From positions 1 through 60,454 of the forward strand of contig CANPXB010000007.1 in assembly GCA_947585595.1 (NCBI GenBank): a DNA stretch of 60,454 bases. The letters run 5' to 3'. Numbering within the stretch: position 1 is the first letter of the stretch; the number at the start of each line of letters is the position of its first letter. A program made the position numbers and the translations under genes. The notes beneath the pieces were generated by a model. That model saw only the letters and a program-made list of their open reading frames with translations, searched no databases and was not told where the DNA came from. This stretch comes from an uncultured Bacilli bacterium (GTDB lineage: Bacteria > Bacillota_I > Bacilli_A > RF39 > UBA660). Below, in pieces: positions 32,507 through 41,775 of this stretch.

Positions 32507-34435
32507 ATGATGATTACGGATTATAAGTTTGATGGTAATAAATTGTCTTTAGATTTAAAAGGTGATGAAGACTTAGTAGGTAATTATTATATTGATAATA
32601 AGGATGAATTAGATAAGTTAAAAGAAGAGATTAAGTATGGAATTAAAGTAAGAGTAGAAGGAACATTAAAAGAACCAATTAATAATACAATACCTTATGC
32701 TTTTAATTATAAAGAGTATTTGAATCATAAGGATATTTATTATACTTTAACAATTTCTAAAATAGATATAGTAAGTTCTGGTAATGGATTTTGGAAGATT
32801 AAAAACTGGGTGAATCAAAAAATAGAAAGAACTGATCAAACTGGATATATGAAAGCTTTTATCTTAGGCGATAAAGATATGATATTAGAAGATAATTATA
32901 CTAATTATCAAAAGATTGGAATTACCCACTTATTTGCTTTATCTGGTATGCATATTGGTTTATTTAGTGCTATATTACTGAAAATATTTAAGAAATTTAA
33001 AGAAAAAGTTAGGTATTTAATAGTGATTTTAATCTTATTTGGTTATGGCTTTTTAGTTGGTTTTCCTTCATCGATTTTGCGATGTATTGTCTTTTTAACG
33101 ATTAATACAATAAATAAGTTATTTAAGTTAGAAATAAGTTCAATAAAAGTATTGTTTTTAACCATTGCTTTGATAGTTTTCTTTAACTATCGAATTATCT
33201 ATGACGTGGGATTTATCTATTCTGTAGTTAGTGTTGGTGGTTTACTTGTAAGTAGTGAATTTATTAAAAGCGATAAGAAGATAATCGAAGCATTAAAACT
33301 TAGTTTAGTAGCTTTCTTATTTACTTTACCAATTTCTTTAAGTAATTTCTATGAAGTAAATGTTTTATCAATTATATATAATTTATTTTATATACCGTAT
33401 GTAAGTATGATAGTATATCCACTTTCTTTATTAAGTTTTATTCTACCATTTATGGTTAATATATTTAAGGCTTCAATAAATTTATTAGAATGGAGTAGTA
33501 GTTTACTAAAACAAGTAGATGTTCTAAATATTTATTTATCTTTTAATCTTTTAGAAATAATAATCTTTTATGGAATTTTGTTACTGATAGTTAAAAAGAA
33601 AAAATATTATCTTTTTAGTTTATTATTCTTAATTGTATTAATTGATATGTTAGTTCCTTACTTGGATAGTAATGGTTATATCTATTTTTTAGATATTGGA
33701 CAGGGAGATTCTAGTTTAATAATAAGTCCTCATCGGCAGGATGTAATCCTTATTGATACTGGAGGAGTAGTTAGTTTTAGTAAAGAAGAATGGATGAAGA
33801 AACAAAGTGAATATATGGTAAGTGATAATGTTATTACTTTAATGAAGGCTTTAGGTATTAAAAAGATTGACGAAACAATTCTGTCACATGGGGATGCCGA
33901 CCATGCTAAAGAAGTATTAAATATTTTGAGTGAAATTGATATTGATTGTTTAAAAATAAATGAAGGAGATTTAAGTAATTATGAGAAGTTAGCTGTTAGT
34001 AAAATTAAACAATGTAATTATGAACCGCAAAGAATGAAATTAAATTTTTTAAATTATAAAGATTATGATGATGAAAATGGTAATAGTTTATTAAGTTATA
34101 TGCAAATATATCAAACTAAAATTATTTCATTTGGAGATGCAACTAAAGAAGCAGAAGAAGATGTAATCAAGAAGTATGATTTAAGTAATACTCCAATTGT
34201 TAAATTATCACATCATGGAAGTAAGACGAGTAGTAGTTATAATTATTTAAAAGAAGTAAAACCTAAAATAGCTATTATAAGTAGTGGAAGGAATAATCGG
34301 TTTAATCATCCGTCTAAAGAAACAATTGATAATTTAGAAAAGTTAAAGATTAATTATTTAAATACGCAAGATGTTGGAACAATTGAGTTTATAATTAATA
34401 AAAAGGGTTTTAAAAGAAAAATATATGAACCTTAA
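32507..34435 (+). CDS. comEC: Competence DNA channel ComEC (N-terminus unresolved)
   Basis: At least 642 residues. The Competence domain has FILGDKDM and GITHLFALSGMHIGLF followed by many membrane helices; the C-terminal metallo-beta-lactamase domain has FLDIGQGDSSLI, DTGG, LSHGDADHA and KLSHHGSKTSS. Forms the membrane channel for single-stranded DNA uptake. ATG 32507 is the first standard start. The frame stays open 35 codons further up to 32402 and encodes a hydrophobic segment (FYVVLLISIILYLGI) typical of ComEC's first helix, so the true start is probably non-standard or frameshifted. Confidence 0.9.
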   Translation: MMITDYKFDGNKLSLDLKGDEDLVGNYYIDNKDELDKLKEEIKYGIKVRVEGTLKEPINNTIPYAFNYKEYLNHKDIYYTLTISKIDIVSSGNGFWKIKNWVNQKIERTDQTGYMKAFILGDKDMILEDNYTNYQKIGITHLFALSGMHIGLFSAILLKIFKKFKEKVRYLIVILILFGYGFLVGFPSSILRCIVFLTINTINKLFKLEISSIKVLFLTIALIVFFNYRIIYDVGFIYSVVSVGGLLVSSEFIKSDKKIIEALKLSLVAFLFTLPISLSNFYEVNVLSIIYNLFYIPYVSMIVYPLSLLSFILPFMVNIFKASINLLEWSSSLLKQVDVLNIYLSFNLLEIIIFYGILLLIVKKKKYYLFSLLFLIVLIDMLVPYLDSNGYIYFLDIGQGDSSLIISPHRQDVILIDTGGVVSFSKEEWMKKQSEYMVSDNVITLMKALGIKKIDETILSHGDADHAKEVLNILSEIDIDCLKINEGDLSNYEKLAVSKIKQCNYEPQRMKLNFLNYKDYDDENGNSLLSYMQIYQTKIISFGDATKEAEEDVIKKYDLSNTPIVKLSHHGSKTSSSYNYLKEVKPKIAIISSGRNNRFNHPSKETIDNLEKLKINYLNTQDVGTIEFIINKKGFKRKIYEP

Positions 34436-34487
34436 TAATTAATAAAACATAAAATATAGTAACATCAGCTGATGATTAAGATAAATT

Positions 34488-34514
34488 GAAAGAAGAGGTT
34501 TCTTCTTTCTTTTT
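34488..34514 (+). terminator. Intrinsic terminator of comEC
   Basis: GAAAGAAGA and TCTTCTTTC around GGTT, followed by five T. A 12-bp palindrome CATCAGCTGATG lies upstream at about 34463. Confidence 0.8.
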
Positions 34515-34541
34515 GTGATATAATTAAATTGGTGAAACATT

Positions 34542-35510
34542 ATGAATAATGTCTATTTAATTAGTTCTAATAGTATTCATTTAATTGATGAAGAAATTAA
34601 AAAGATAGTTAAAGATAATCCTTATACAACATTTGATTTAAATAATGTTTTATTAGATGATATCTTAGAAGAAGCTTCATACTTCTCTTTATTTGATGAT
34701 GTTAAATATATGGTAGTTAAAAATGCTAATGTATTTGGAGCTAATAAAAAAAGTAGTAGTGAAGAGGGGAGTACTTCTAAGAAAGATAATCGTTTAGTTA
34801 AGTATTTAGATGCGGTAAATCCGAATACTATATTAATCTTTACTATTAATGGTAAAGTAGATACAAAAAAGAAAATAGTTAAGATAATTAAAGAACGTTA
34901 TAAATTAATTGAAATACCAGATTTAAAACCTAAAGAGATGTTTGTTAAAGTTAGTGATTTACTTAAAAAAGAAGGATATACTATAGATAGTGATACTTTA
35001 TATTATATAATTAATAATAGTTTAAATAATTATGATTTAATTATGAATGAATTAGATAAAATTAAATTATATTATCAAGATAAAAAAGATATAAAATATG
35101 ATGATGTTGTTAATATCGTTAGTCGTAATTTAGAAGATAATAATTTTAAGTTTATTGAAACAGTTATGAATAGAAAAACAAAAGATGCTTTACGAATTTT
35201 TGATGATTTAATGTTACAAAAAGAAGAACCACTTATTTTAATATCAATGTTAGCTAAAGAAATAAGAAATACTTTATTAGTTAAGATGTTAATGAGTAAG
35301 GGACGACCAGAAATGATGAGGGTTTTAGGATTTAGTTATGATTTTCAATTAGATAAAGTTATTGGTTATGCGAAATCTTTTGCTAAAGATGATTTAGAAG
35401 GTTATTTATTATTAATTAGTGATTTTGATTATAAGATTAAAAGAGGGAAGATTAATAGTAAGTTAGCTTTACAGTTAATAATAATGCAAATGGGTAGAGA
35501 ACAAAAGTAA
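34542..35510 (+). CDS. holA: DNA polymerase III delta subunit
   Basis: 322 residues. Matches the YqeN/HolA pattern: short N-terminal segment, an acidic FSLFDDVKYMVVKNANVFG region, PNTILIFTINGKVDTKKK, LLKKEGYTIDSDTLYYII, the clamp-loader domain LNNYDLIMNELDKIKLYY, and a helical C-terminus (EEPLILISMLAKEIRNTLLV). It opens the sliding clamp with the tau/delta-prime complex. comEC-holA adjacency is standard in Firmicutes. Extended -10 TGATATAAT lies just upstream. The usual rpsT gene is not next to it; a TnpB element follows. Confidence 0.92.
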   Translation: MNNVYLISSNSIHLIDEEIKKIVKDNPYTTFDLNNVLLDDILEEASYFSLFDDVKYMVVKNANVFGANKKSSSEEGSTSKKDNRLVKYLDAVNPNTILIFTINGKVDTKKKIVKIIKERYKLIEIPDLKPKEMFVKVSDLLKKEGYTIDSDTLYYIINNSLNNYDLIMNELDKIKLYYQDKKDIKYDDVVNIVSRNLEDNNFKFIETVMNRKTKDALRIFDDLMLQKEEPLILISMLAKEIRNTLLVKMLMSKGRPEMMRVLGFSYDFQLDKVIGYAKSFAKDDLEGYLLLISDFDYKIKRGKINSKLALQLIIMQMGREQK

Positions 35511-35539
35511 AATAAATAATTAAAATTATTATATTTTAC

Positions 35540-35660
35540 ATTAAGAAACCTCACGATTTCTTTTTCTTGCTTCATTGGAGTCTCCTCCTCCACAAGCCTA
35601 ACTTCCGATGGTCGCCACCGTACAATACTTTTATTTCTTTTTAATTTTTCTTTTATTCCT
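35540..35660 (-). ncRNA. Omega RNA (TnpB guide scaffold)
   Basis: Minus strand downstream of tnpB holds the conserved right-end series GGTGGCGACCATCGGAAGTT, GCTTGTGGAGGAGGAGACTC and CAATGAAGCAAGAA. It ends in the hairpin GAAATC-GTGA-GGTTTC (35545-35560). This is the known scaffold type of IS605 omega RNAs; the guide would be the host sequence just beyond the hairpin, below about 35540. Confidence 0.75.
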
Positions 35661-36796
35661 TAACTTATTTGATAACTCTTAAACAATCCTTCAATCATTA
35701 TATTTATACTCGCATTTATATCTCTATCTATTTCTAATCCACAATTTTTACATTTATATTTTCTTTTACTTAAGTTTTTCATCTCTACTTCTTTATGATT
35801 ACATCTTGAACATATCTGACTACTGGCATAATATCTATTTACTTGATAGAATTTCTTACCGAGCCATTTACATTTATACTTGAGTCTATTTATAATGTCT
35901 CCCATTGTAGAATTAGTTATAGATTTTCTTAGATATTTTTTGGATTCTTCGATCATTTTTGTAATACTTAAATCTTCACTTATTATAATGTCATAATCTT
36001 TTGTGATTTTACTTACGATTTCTTCATTAGTTTTAATACGAGCGTTTTTTAATTTTCTATATATTTCTGCTAATTTGATTTTTGTTTTATAGTAGTTATT
36101 ACTTCCTTTTATTTTTCTTGATAAATCTCTTTGTAGTCTTTTTATTCTTCTTTCATATCTATTTAAATAATTTGGATTACCATAAGAAATACCATCACTT
36201 GTAGTTACTAAACTTTTTATACCTACATCTATTCCGACTACACTTGAAGGGATAATATCTTTTATATCTAAAAACTCTTCAACACATACTGATACATAGT
36301 ATTTGTTTGCCACTTTAGATATAGTAGCATTTAATATTCTTCCATTTATTTTATTTAAGTTTCTATAACCTCTTATTTTTACTTCTTTTAGTTTAGGCAA
36401 AGTTATTTCTTTATTTACTAAATCTAATTTTATATTCTCATATGTTTTATCTTTATATTTATTTTTTATATAATTAGTACGATAACTATCTTTTACCCCT
36501 TTAGCTTTAAATTTAGGATATCCACCTTTCTTAGTAAAATATCTTTGAAAACCATTATCCAAATCAAACAAAGAACATCTTAATGCACAACTATCCACTT
36601 CCTTTAAAAATGGGTAGGTAATAGTTAAAGCCGGAATCTGTTTAATTAAATCAAAATTAGATAAATAAATATTATTGTTTTTCTTATCTAACATACAGTT
36701 ATATATAAATCTAGTACAACCAAGAGTTTTATTAATTAACTCTTTTTGTTTGTCACTAGGATACAATCTAAATTTATAAGCTTTATTGATAATCAT
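35660..36796 (-). CDS. tnpB: RNA-guided DNA endonuclease TnpB
   Basis: 378 residues from the ATG at 36796, spaced correctly from GGGAAG. N-terminal KAYKFRLYPSDKQKELINK, RuvC-I SVVGIDVGIKSLVTTSDG (Asp), RuvC-II IIISEDLSITKM (Glu), zinc finger CSRCNHKEVEM...YKCKNCG, and RuvC-III LEIDRDINASINI (Asp). All catalytic and zinc residues are present, so it looks functional. TnpB cuts target DNA guided by the omega RNA and helps the element persist. No TnpA is present, so movement would need a helper in trans. Confidence 0.93.
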   Translation of the reverse strand: MIINKAYKFRLYPSDKQKELINKTLGCTRFIYNCMLDKKNNNIYLSNFDLIKQIPALTITYPFLKEVDSCALRCSLFDLDNGFQRYFTKKGGYPKFKAKGVKDSYRTNYIKNKYKDKTYENIKLDLVNKEITLPKLKEVKIRGYRNLNKINGRILNATISKVANKYYVSVCVEEFLDIKDIIPSSVVGIDVGIKSLVTTSDGISYGNPNYLNRYERRIKRLQRDLSRKIKGSNNYYKTKIKLAEIYRKLKNARIKTNEEIVSKITKDYDIIISEDLSITKMIEESKKYLRKSITNSTMGDIINRLKYKCKWLGKKFYQVNRYYASSQICSRCNHKEVEMKNLSKRKYKCKNCGLEIDRDINASINIMIEGLFKSYQIS

Positions 36797-36817
36797 AACC
36801 ATCTTCCCTGTAAGATA

Positions 36818-36847
36818 ATTATACAATAACGAACTAGTGTTCGTCAA
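36818..36847 (-). promoter_or_regulatory. Promoter of tnpB with dyad
   Basis: Minus strand TTGACG, 18-base spacer, TATAAT. The dyad ACGAAC-TAGT-GTTCGT (36829-36844) overlaps the -35 side. Confidence 0.7.
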
Positions 36848-36880
36848 TATATTTTCAATGTTTTTAAGAACTTTCCTATA

Positions 36881-36914
36881 AGATAAAAAGCAAGATATAA
36901 TTTATCTTGCTTTT
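36881..36914 (-). terminator. Intrinsic terminator of rnhC
   Basis: Minus strand AAAAGCAAGATA and TATCTTGCTTTT around a 4-5 base loop, followed by T-rich sequence; it overlaps the stop codon. Confidence 0.75.
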
Positions 36915-37861
36915 ACAATGTCTAAAATACGTTCGGTATTTTTAAAATTTAATTTAGCTATTTCATAAAGAATGTCTTCACCATGTTTTTTAACTAGGGT
37001 AGCACCTACTTCATCAACGATAGGGGCAGCACCGAAAGGAATTTCAATATTAAATCGTTTACTTAGTTCTTTCATTTCTTTTAAGAAGATGTAACGGCTG
37101 ATGATGGAGGATGCAGCAACAGACATACATTGATCTTCAGCTTGGGTTAAGAAAGTAATCTTAGTTACTTTGTCTTTAACATCTTTTAAATGAGTAAAAT
37201 AGCTTTGAGGGCTTTCAAATTGATCGACAACAATTTTTTCATAGGATGGTTCTTTTTCGGTCATACTTAATAAACATTTATTATGTAAGATGGCTTTTAT
37301 ATTATTCATATTGATATGTTTCTTTTGTAAATCATTATATTCTTTATTAGATAAAATAATAGTTGTATGAGGAATCTTTTTAATTAATTCTGGAGCGATT
37401 TTAATTATTTTTTCATCAGTTACTTTTTTAGAATCACGAACTCCTAATTCTTGCATGAAAGCAATATTTTCTTTAGATACATATGAAGCTGTAACAACTA
37501 ATGGACCAAAGTAATCACCAGTACCAACTTCATCAGAACCAATACTTGAGACATTAATAAATACTTTCTTTTCTTCTTTTTTTGGTTCTGTTTGTTTACC
37601 TTCAGTATTAATAAGACGATTATTTAAAACACGTTCTTGTTCAGTCCAATAACTAGCTTCAATATCAGCACCTATACCTTGAAACATAACTTTACCTGAT
37701 TCATATAAAGTTGTAACACAATCGATATCTCTTACTTGAAAAATAGCGTAGGGTGGAGTTTTTTCACATTTCATATCTTCATAATGTTTTATCATCATTT
37801 CTTTTATATTATCACTAACTTTAAAGACGATTGTTACTTGTTTTGGTTTATCAAATTTCAT
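36902..37861 (-). CDS. rnhC: Ribonuclease HIII
   Basis: 319 residues. N-terminal TBP-like substrate-binding domain (about 1-85), then the RNase H domain with SSIGSDEVGTGDYFGPLVV (first Asp-Glu pair), RDSKKVTDEKI, EKIVVDQFES (third acidic residue) and AEDQCMSVAASSIISRYIFL (fourth). Removes RNA from RNA:DNA hybrids. SD GAGGTG precedes the ATG. Divergent to cvpA, as in the B. subtilis rnhC-yshB region. Confidence 0.95.
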   Translation of the reverse strand: MKFDKPKQVTIVFKVSDNIKEMMIKHYEDMKCEKTPPYAIFQVRDIDCVTTLYESGKVMFQGIGADIEASYWTEQERVLNNRLINTEGKQTEPKKEEKKVFINVSSIGSDEVGTGDYFGPLVVTASYVSKENIAFMQELGVRDSKKVTDEKIIKIAPELIKKIPHTTIILSNKEYNDLQKKHINMNNIKAILHNKCLLSMTEKEPSYEKIVVDQFESPQSYFTHLKDVKDKVTKITFLTQAEDQCMSVAASSIISRYIFLKEMKELSKRFNIEIPFGAAPIVDEVGATLVKKHGEDILYEIAKLNFKNTERILDIVKAR

Positions 37862-37945
37862 ATGGACACCTCATAGATATCTTAACATATTTTGCTTTTA
37901 AATTCATTAATAATATACTATAATTAAAATAGGAAGGATGATAAA

Positions 37946-38686
37946 ATGTTAGCTTTAGTTTTTAATAATATAGGCAGTATTATCATTAATGTTATTTTAT
38001 TAGTTTTACTTGGAGCGGGAATATATTCTGGTTATAAAAAGGGATTTTTAGAAAGTAGTGTTAGGTTTTTAGGAACAGTAGTAGCTTTTATTGGAGCTTA
38101 TTTATTTAAAAATCCGATATCAGTATTCTTATATACGCATTTACCATTTTTTAATTTTAGTGGAGCATTTAAAGGAATAGCTATTTTAAATGTTATTGTC
38201 TATGAATTAGTAGCTTTCTTACTATTATTTACTTTAATTATGATTGTAATTAAAGTTGTATGTAAAATAACGGGTTTAGTAGATCGATTATTATCTTTAA
38301 TATTATTATTTGGTTTACCTAATAAAATACTAGGAGCGGTTGTTGGTTTTATTGAATCAATTATTATTTTATATTTTGTTTCATTTGGTGTTAAATTTGC
38401 TTGTAATTTTAATAATATAAATTTACCTGAATCTTTAATGGATGATATTGTTAATATTCCAGTTTTAAATACGACATTTGGTGATACTTTAAGTTCCTTA
38501 GATGAAATTACTTCTTTAGCTAAAGAATATGAAGATCAACAAGATAAAGATGAATTTAATAAACGAGCGATTGATGTTTTACTTAAATATGAAATTATAT
38601 CTAAAGAAAATTTACAAATACTAATTGATAGTGGTAAAATAGCAAATACTTTGGAGGAAGAAAATGTTAAAGAAACTAACGAGTAA
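37946..38686 (+). CDS. CvpA family membrane protein (YshB-like)
   Basis: 246 residues, four membrane helices in the first 155 residues. CvpA pattern: LLVLLGAGIYSGYKKGFLES, then LLFTLIMIVIKVVCKIT, RLLSLILLFGLPNKILGAVV and GFIESIIILYFV. The C-terminal tail is acidic and cytosolic. The family is tied to colicin V production in E. coli and is otherwise of unknown function. Its adjacency to rnhC is conserved. The 3' end overlaps the thioredoxin gene by 23 bases. Confidence 0.85.
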   Translation: MLALVFNNIGSIIINVILLVLLGAGIYSGYKKGFLESSVRFLGTVVAFIGAYLFKNPISVFLYTHLPFFNFSGAFKGIAILNVIVYELVAFLLLFTLIMIVIKVVCKITGLVDRLLSLILLFGLPNKILGAVVGFIESIIILYFVSFGVKFACNFNNINLPESLMDDIVNIPVLNTTFGDTLSSLDEITSLAKEYEDQQDKDEFNKRAIDVLLKYEIISKENLQILIDSGKIANTLEEENVKETNE

Positions 38687-38957
38687 TGATAATTATGAAG
38701 AAGTAATTAAAAAAGGGGATTGGTTAGTTGATTTTTCAGCTAGCTGGTGTGGTCCTTGTCGTATGCTTGAACCAATATTAGAAGAATATAGTAGTGATGT
38801 TAATGTCTTACAAGTTGATGTTGATGAATTTGGTGATTTAACGATGATTTTTGGCATTATGAGTGTACCAACATTAATGGCTTATCGTGATGGTAAACTG
38901 CTTAATAAAAGTATTGGTTTAGTAGATAAAGAGACAATCGATAATTTGTTTAAATAA
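38664..38957 (+). CDS. trxA: Thioredoxin
   Basis: 97 residues. Thioredoxin fold with LVDFSASWCGPCRMLEPILE (active-site WCGPC at 28-32), VLQVDVDEFGDLTMIFGIMS and the cis-Pro motif VPTLMAY. General cytosolic disulfide reductase. Starts inside cvpA behind GGAGG, so it is co-transcribed with it; many genomes have mutS2 or polX here instead. May be one of several thioredoxins in the genome. Confidence 0.9.
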   Translation: MLKKLTSNDNYEEVIKKGDWLVDFSASWCGPCRMLEPILEEYSSDVNVLQVDVDEFGDLTMIFGIMSVPTLMAYRDGKLLNKSIGLVDKETIDNLFK

Positions 38958-38990
38958 AAAAAGTTAGAATTAATTTTCTAACTTTTTATG
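38955..38990. terminator. Bidirectional terminator
   Basis: AAAAAGTTAGAA and TTTCTAACTTTTT around a short loop with A and T runs on both sides, between convergent trxA and the 888-residue gene. Confidence 0.75.
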
Positions 38991-41644
38991 TCTTTGTTAC
39001 GTGGGATGTAATATAATTTAACACCACTTTCTTTGGCTTTATGTTCATTAATGTATTTAGCAGCTTCCATTGTTGATGTTTTACTTGGATTAGCATAGGA
39101 AGGCGTAAATGATTTATCAAGATAATAGATAATAACCCAATCATCACCTAAGACGATACTATCAATATTATCAATGTTATTGATTAAACGGAAATTGTGT
39201 CTTTTTTCTTCAATTTTTTTCTTATCACCAACGAAACATGCTAAGGCACGGATACGATTGATTTTAGCTAAGATGTCATCAGTAATTTCATCACGCATAT
39301 ATACTTGAGGTATCGCTCTTGGACGACGATAAGTTTCTGACTGATCAGCGATTGAAATATCTCTTGGACTTAGTAAGCCACGATAATCACGAGAAGCGAT
39401 TAATAAAGCAGGGTAGTGATCACCGAAGTCAGTAGTAAAACTATGACTTGGATTATGAGGTACTTCTTGAAGCATTTGTTCTTCTTCATTATCGTATAAA
39501 TGAACGAATTTCTGCCATTCATCAGAATAGACATTAATAGGTTCATTAAAAAGAATTGGATTTAATTTTTCAAATTGGTTTTCAAAGACGGCATTTTCTA
39601 AGATACCAGCACGATTACAAACAACGAAGTCGATAGGACATTCATCATCTTTAGTCATATTAATCATTTTTTGCGCCATTAATTTAATTAAATCAACTAG
39701 TTTAATCATTTCTTGTAGTTCTTCTTGATTATCAGGAACTACTTTATTATTTTTACATCTAATACCATTAATCATTAAGACATTATTTTTTCTAAAACAT
39801 GATGCACGAGCAACTAATTCGCCTTCAGCATTAGTTATTTTAATAATATAACCATCTTTATGAATTAAACTATAGAAGAAGAAGTCGTTTTCGTTTACAG
39901 ATACGAAGAAACAAGTCTTAGTATCAATACCACTTGTAAAGACAGATGGATCATTATTTAAGTAACGAGATAACGTATAACCACCTAATTTAACACTACA
40001 ATCAAATGGTAAACTACTAAATGGATAACGCTCACTACGAACAGCTAAATCAGTTACTTTATTTAATCTTTTTTTAATGACTTCATCAGTAACAGCAACA
40101 CCAGTAAATTGATTATAATTAATTATTTTAGCAACATTATCTATCCCAATTAAACCAATTAAGACTTCATCAGCATATCCATATAGATAAGCTTTTTTAG
40201 TTATTTCATTTAAGTTTTCACTAGTTAATTTATCAATTTCACAAGATTTAACGATATATTCAAAGTTATTGATAATAATAGCTAGATTTTTTAGTTCAAT
40301 ATTATCACATAAATAAGCCCATAATAAACCTTTATTTAGTAATAAATCTTTTAAGATATTAAATTCATTATTAGATAATTCTAAGATTTTACGTAAGTTA
40401 ATTTTACTTAGTAAACGAATAATTTTATCACTTTTATACCATGGCGTTATATCGATTGTATAGTTTTGTTCTGGTATAGTTGCATATTCCGTATCATTAT
40501 CAGCAAGTAATTGGAAAGTTTTATTTTGATGATTATATTCTTCATGAATAATATTATGAATACCTTTAATGTCTTTTAAGAATTTTATATATTTTTGACA
40601 AGCAGAACGTTCTTCTTTAGTTAAGACACGAGGAATATGGAAAACAAATTTACCATCTTCTAAGGTAACGGTACAGTTATCACATTTACTCATGACAGAA
40701 CTTATTTCATCACTTAAATATAAGTCGCCAGCTTTAACAATCATTTTTAATTGATTAAATTCAGGACTTTCTTCATTAGTTTGCGTTCTTTTGGCAATCG
40801 TACGATACCTAATTATTTTTAGTAAAGCTTCTTTTTCTTCAGGAGTACGTGTTTCAGTTTGTTTATTTAATTTACGTTCATAATTGTTTTTTAAACGGTT
40901 ACCATTACGGTTCGATTGGAAGTAATCTAATGCTTCAGGAGCTTCATATTTGATATTTAAGATATTAATAATTAGTTCAATGTAATTCGGATCAAATGAA
41001 GCTTTAATTAAGTCTTCAATTGTACTATCAGATATTTTAATACCTAGTTTTTTATTAATATATGATTTAATTAATTCTTTACTTAAAGCACTTGTTTTAA
41101 CACTACTTATAAAGTCTTTTACTGGTAACATTGGTTTTACTTTATGATTATAAGTAATATATAGTTTTAATGCTTCTTGACGTTCAGCGATAATTTTTTT
41201 AAGATAATTTTCTTTATATTTAGAAGTAAATTTTCTAATTATTTCTTTTAATTTAGCTTGAGATTCTAAACGACGATTATGTTCTAAGATATTTTCAACT
41301 TTAGGTTCACGAAGGTCTTTGATAATTAGTTTTAAATCAGAGACTTTCATTTTCATGGTTTCCGCAATTAAACTTACTTCACGTTCATATTTTTTTAAAG
41401 TAGGAATTAAACCATTTAATCTAATATTACGCTCTAAGATATTATAAAATCCATGAGGAATTATTTTATCTTGGGCATTTATTTCATCGTAACAACGATT
41501 GGCATATATTTCTGATGTTAAATTATAAACTTCGATAGTTGGGGTAGGTAAAGTTTGAAATAATTCAATTAAACGTTCATTACCTTTTAAAAATGGACGG
41601 ATTTCTTCTAATTCTATAGCAATAGCACTATTTATTTCACTCAT
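38978..41644 (-). CDS. Large uncharacterised cytosolic protein (888 aa)
   Basis: 888 residues, no signal peptide or membrane helix. The first third is helical and charged (ERLIELFQTLPTPTIEVYNL; KLKEIIRKFTSKYKENYLKK). A middle alpha/beta part follows. Around 550-640 a conserved-looking segment reads LPFDCSVKLGGYTLSRYL, then TKTCFFVSVNENDFFFYSLI, GELVARASCFRKNNVLMING. The end is rich in Tyr and charged residues. No family is recognised. It has a strong promoter of its own, a start with a GGGGG SD and a terminator, so it is a stand-alone gene. Confidence 0.7.
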   Translation of the reverse strand: MSEINSAIAIELEEIRPFLKGNERLIELFQTLPTPTIEVYNLTSEIYANRCYDEINAQDKIIPHGFYNILERNIRLNGLIPTLKKYEREVSLIAETMKMKVSDLKLIIKDLREPKVENILEHNRRLESQAKLKEIIRKFTSKYKENYLKKIIAERQEALKLYITYNHKVKPMLPVKDFISSVKTSALSKELIKSYINKKLGIKISDSTIEDLIKASFDPNYIELIINILNIKYEAPEALDYFQSNRNGNRLKNNYERKLNKQTETRTPEEKEALLKIIRYRTIAKRTQTNEESPEFNQLKMIVKAGDLYLSDEISSVMSKCDNCTVTLEDGKFVFHIPRVLTKEERSACQKYIKFLKDIKGIHNIIHEEYNHQNKTFQLLADNDTEYATIPEQNYTIDITPWYKSDKIIRLLSKINLRKILELSNNEFNILKDLLLNKGLLWAYLCDNIELKNLAIIINNFEYIVKSCEIDKLTSENLNEITKKAYLYGYADEVLIGLIGIDNVAKIINYNQFTGVAVTDEVIKKRLNKVTDLAVRSERYPFSSLPFDCSVKLGGYTLSRYLNNDPSVFTSGIDTKTCFFVSVNENDFFFYSLIHKDGYIIKITNAEGELVARASCFRKNNVLMINGIRCKNNKVVPDNQEELQEMIKLVDLIKLMAQKMINMTKDDECPIDFVVCNRAGILENAVFENQFEKLNPILFNEPINVYSDEWQKFVHLYDNEEEQMLQEVPHNPSHSFTTDFGDHYPALLIASRDYRGLLSPRDISIADQSETYRRPRAIPQVYMRDEITDDILAKINRIRALACFVGDKKKIEEKRHNFRLINNIDNIDSIVLGDDWVIIYYLDKSFTPSYANPSKTSTMEAAKYINEHKAKESGVKLYYIPRNKDIKS

Positions 41645-41668
41645 TTTATAACCCCCTTAATCATTAAA

Positions 41669-41698
41669 ATTGTAGCATGAAGGGGTTTGAGGCGTCAA
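41669..41698 (-). promoter_or_regulatory. Promoter of the 888-residue protein gene
   Basis: Minus strand TTGACG (41693-41698), 18-base spacer, TACAAT (41669-41674). Confidence 0.7.
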
Positions 41699-41717
41699 AT
41701 TCTGATGTTGTTAACAA

Positions 41718-41747
41718 TTGACAAAATATGTTCGGGGGGGGTATACT
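41718..41747 (+). promoter_or_regulatory. Promoter with poly-G tract in the spacer (probable phase-variable switch)
   Basis: TTGACA (41718-41723), 18-base spacer ending in eight G (41734-41741), then TATACT (41742-41747). Gain or loss of one G by slipped-strand mispairing would change the spacer to 17 or 19 bases and so alter promoter strength. A G8 run is striking in such AT-rich DNA. Confidence 0.75.
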
Positions 41748-41775
41748 TTTAATAGTAGAAGGTAGTAGATCTATT

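Larger units (their letters stand above)
35540..36850 (-). mobile_element. IS605-type element carrying only tnpB
   Basis: An intact tnpB with the typical right-end sequence after it and no Y1 transposase gene. The approximate ends are the hairpin at 35545-35560 and the promoter area near 36847. It sits between holA and the terminator of rnhC, so no gene is broken. Exact ends cannot be set without an empty-site comparison. Confidence 0.75.
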
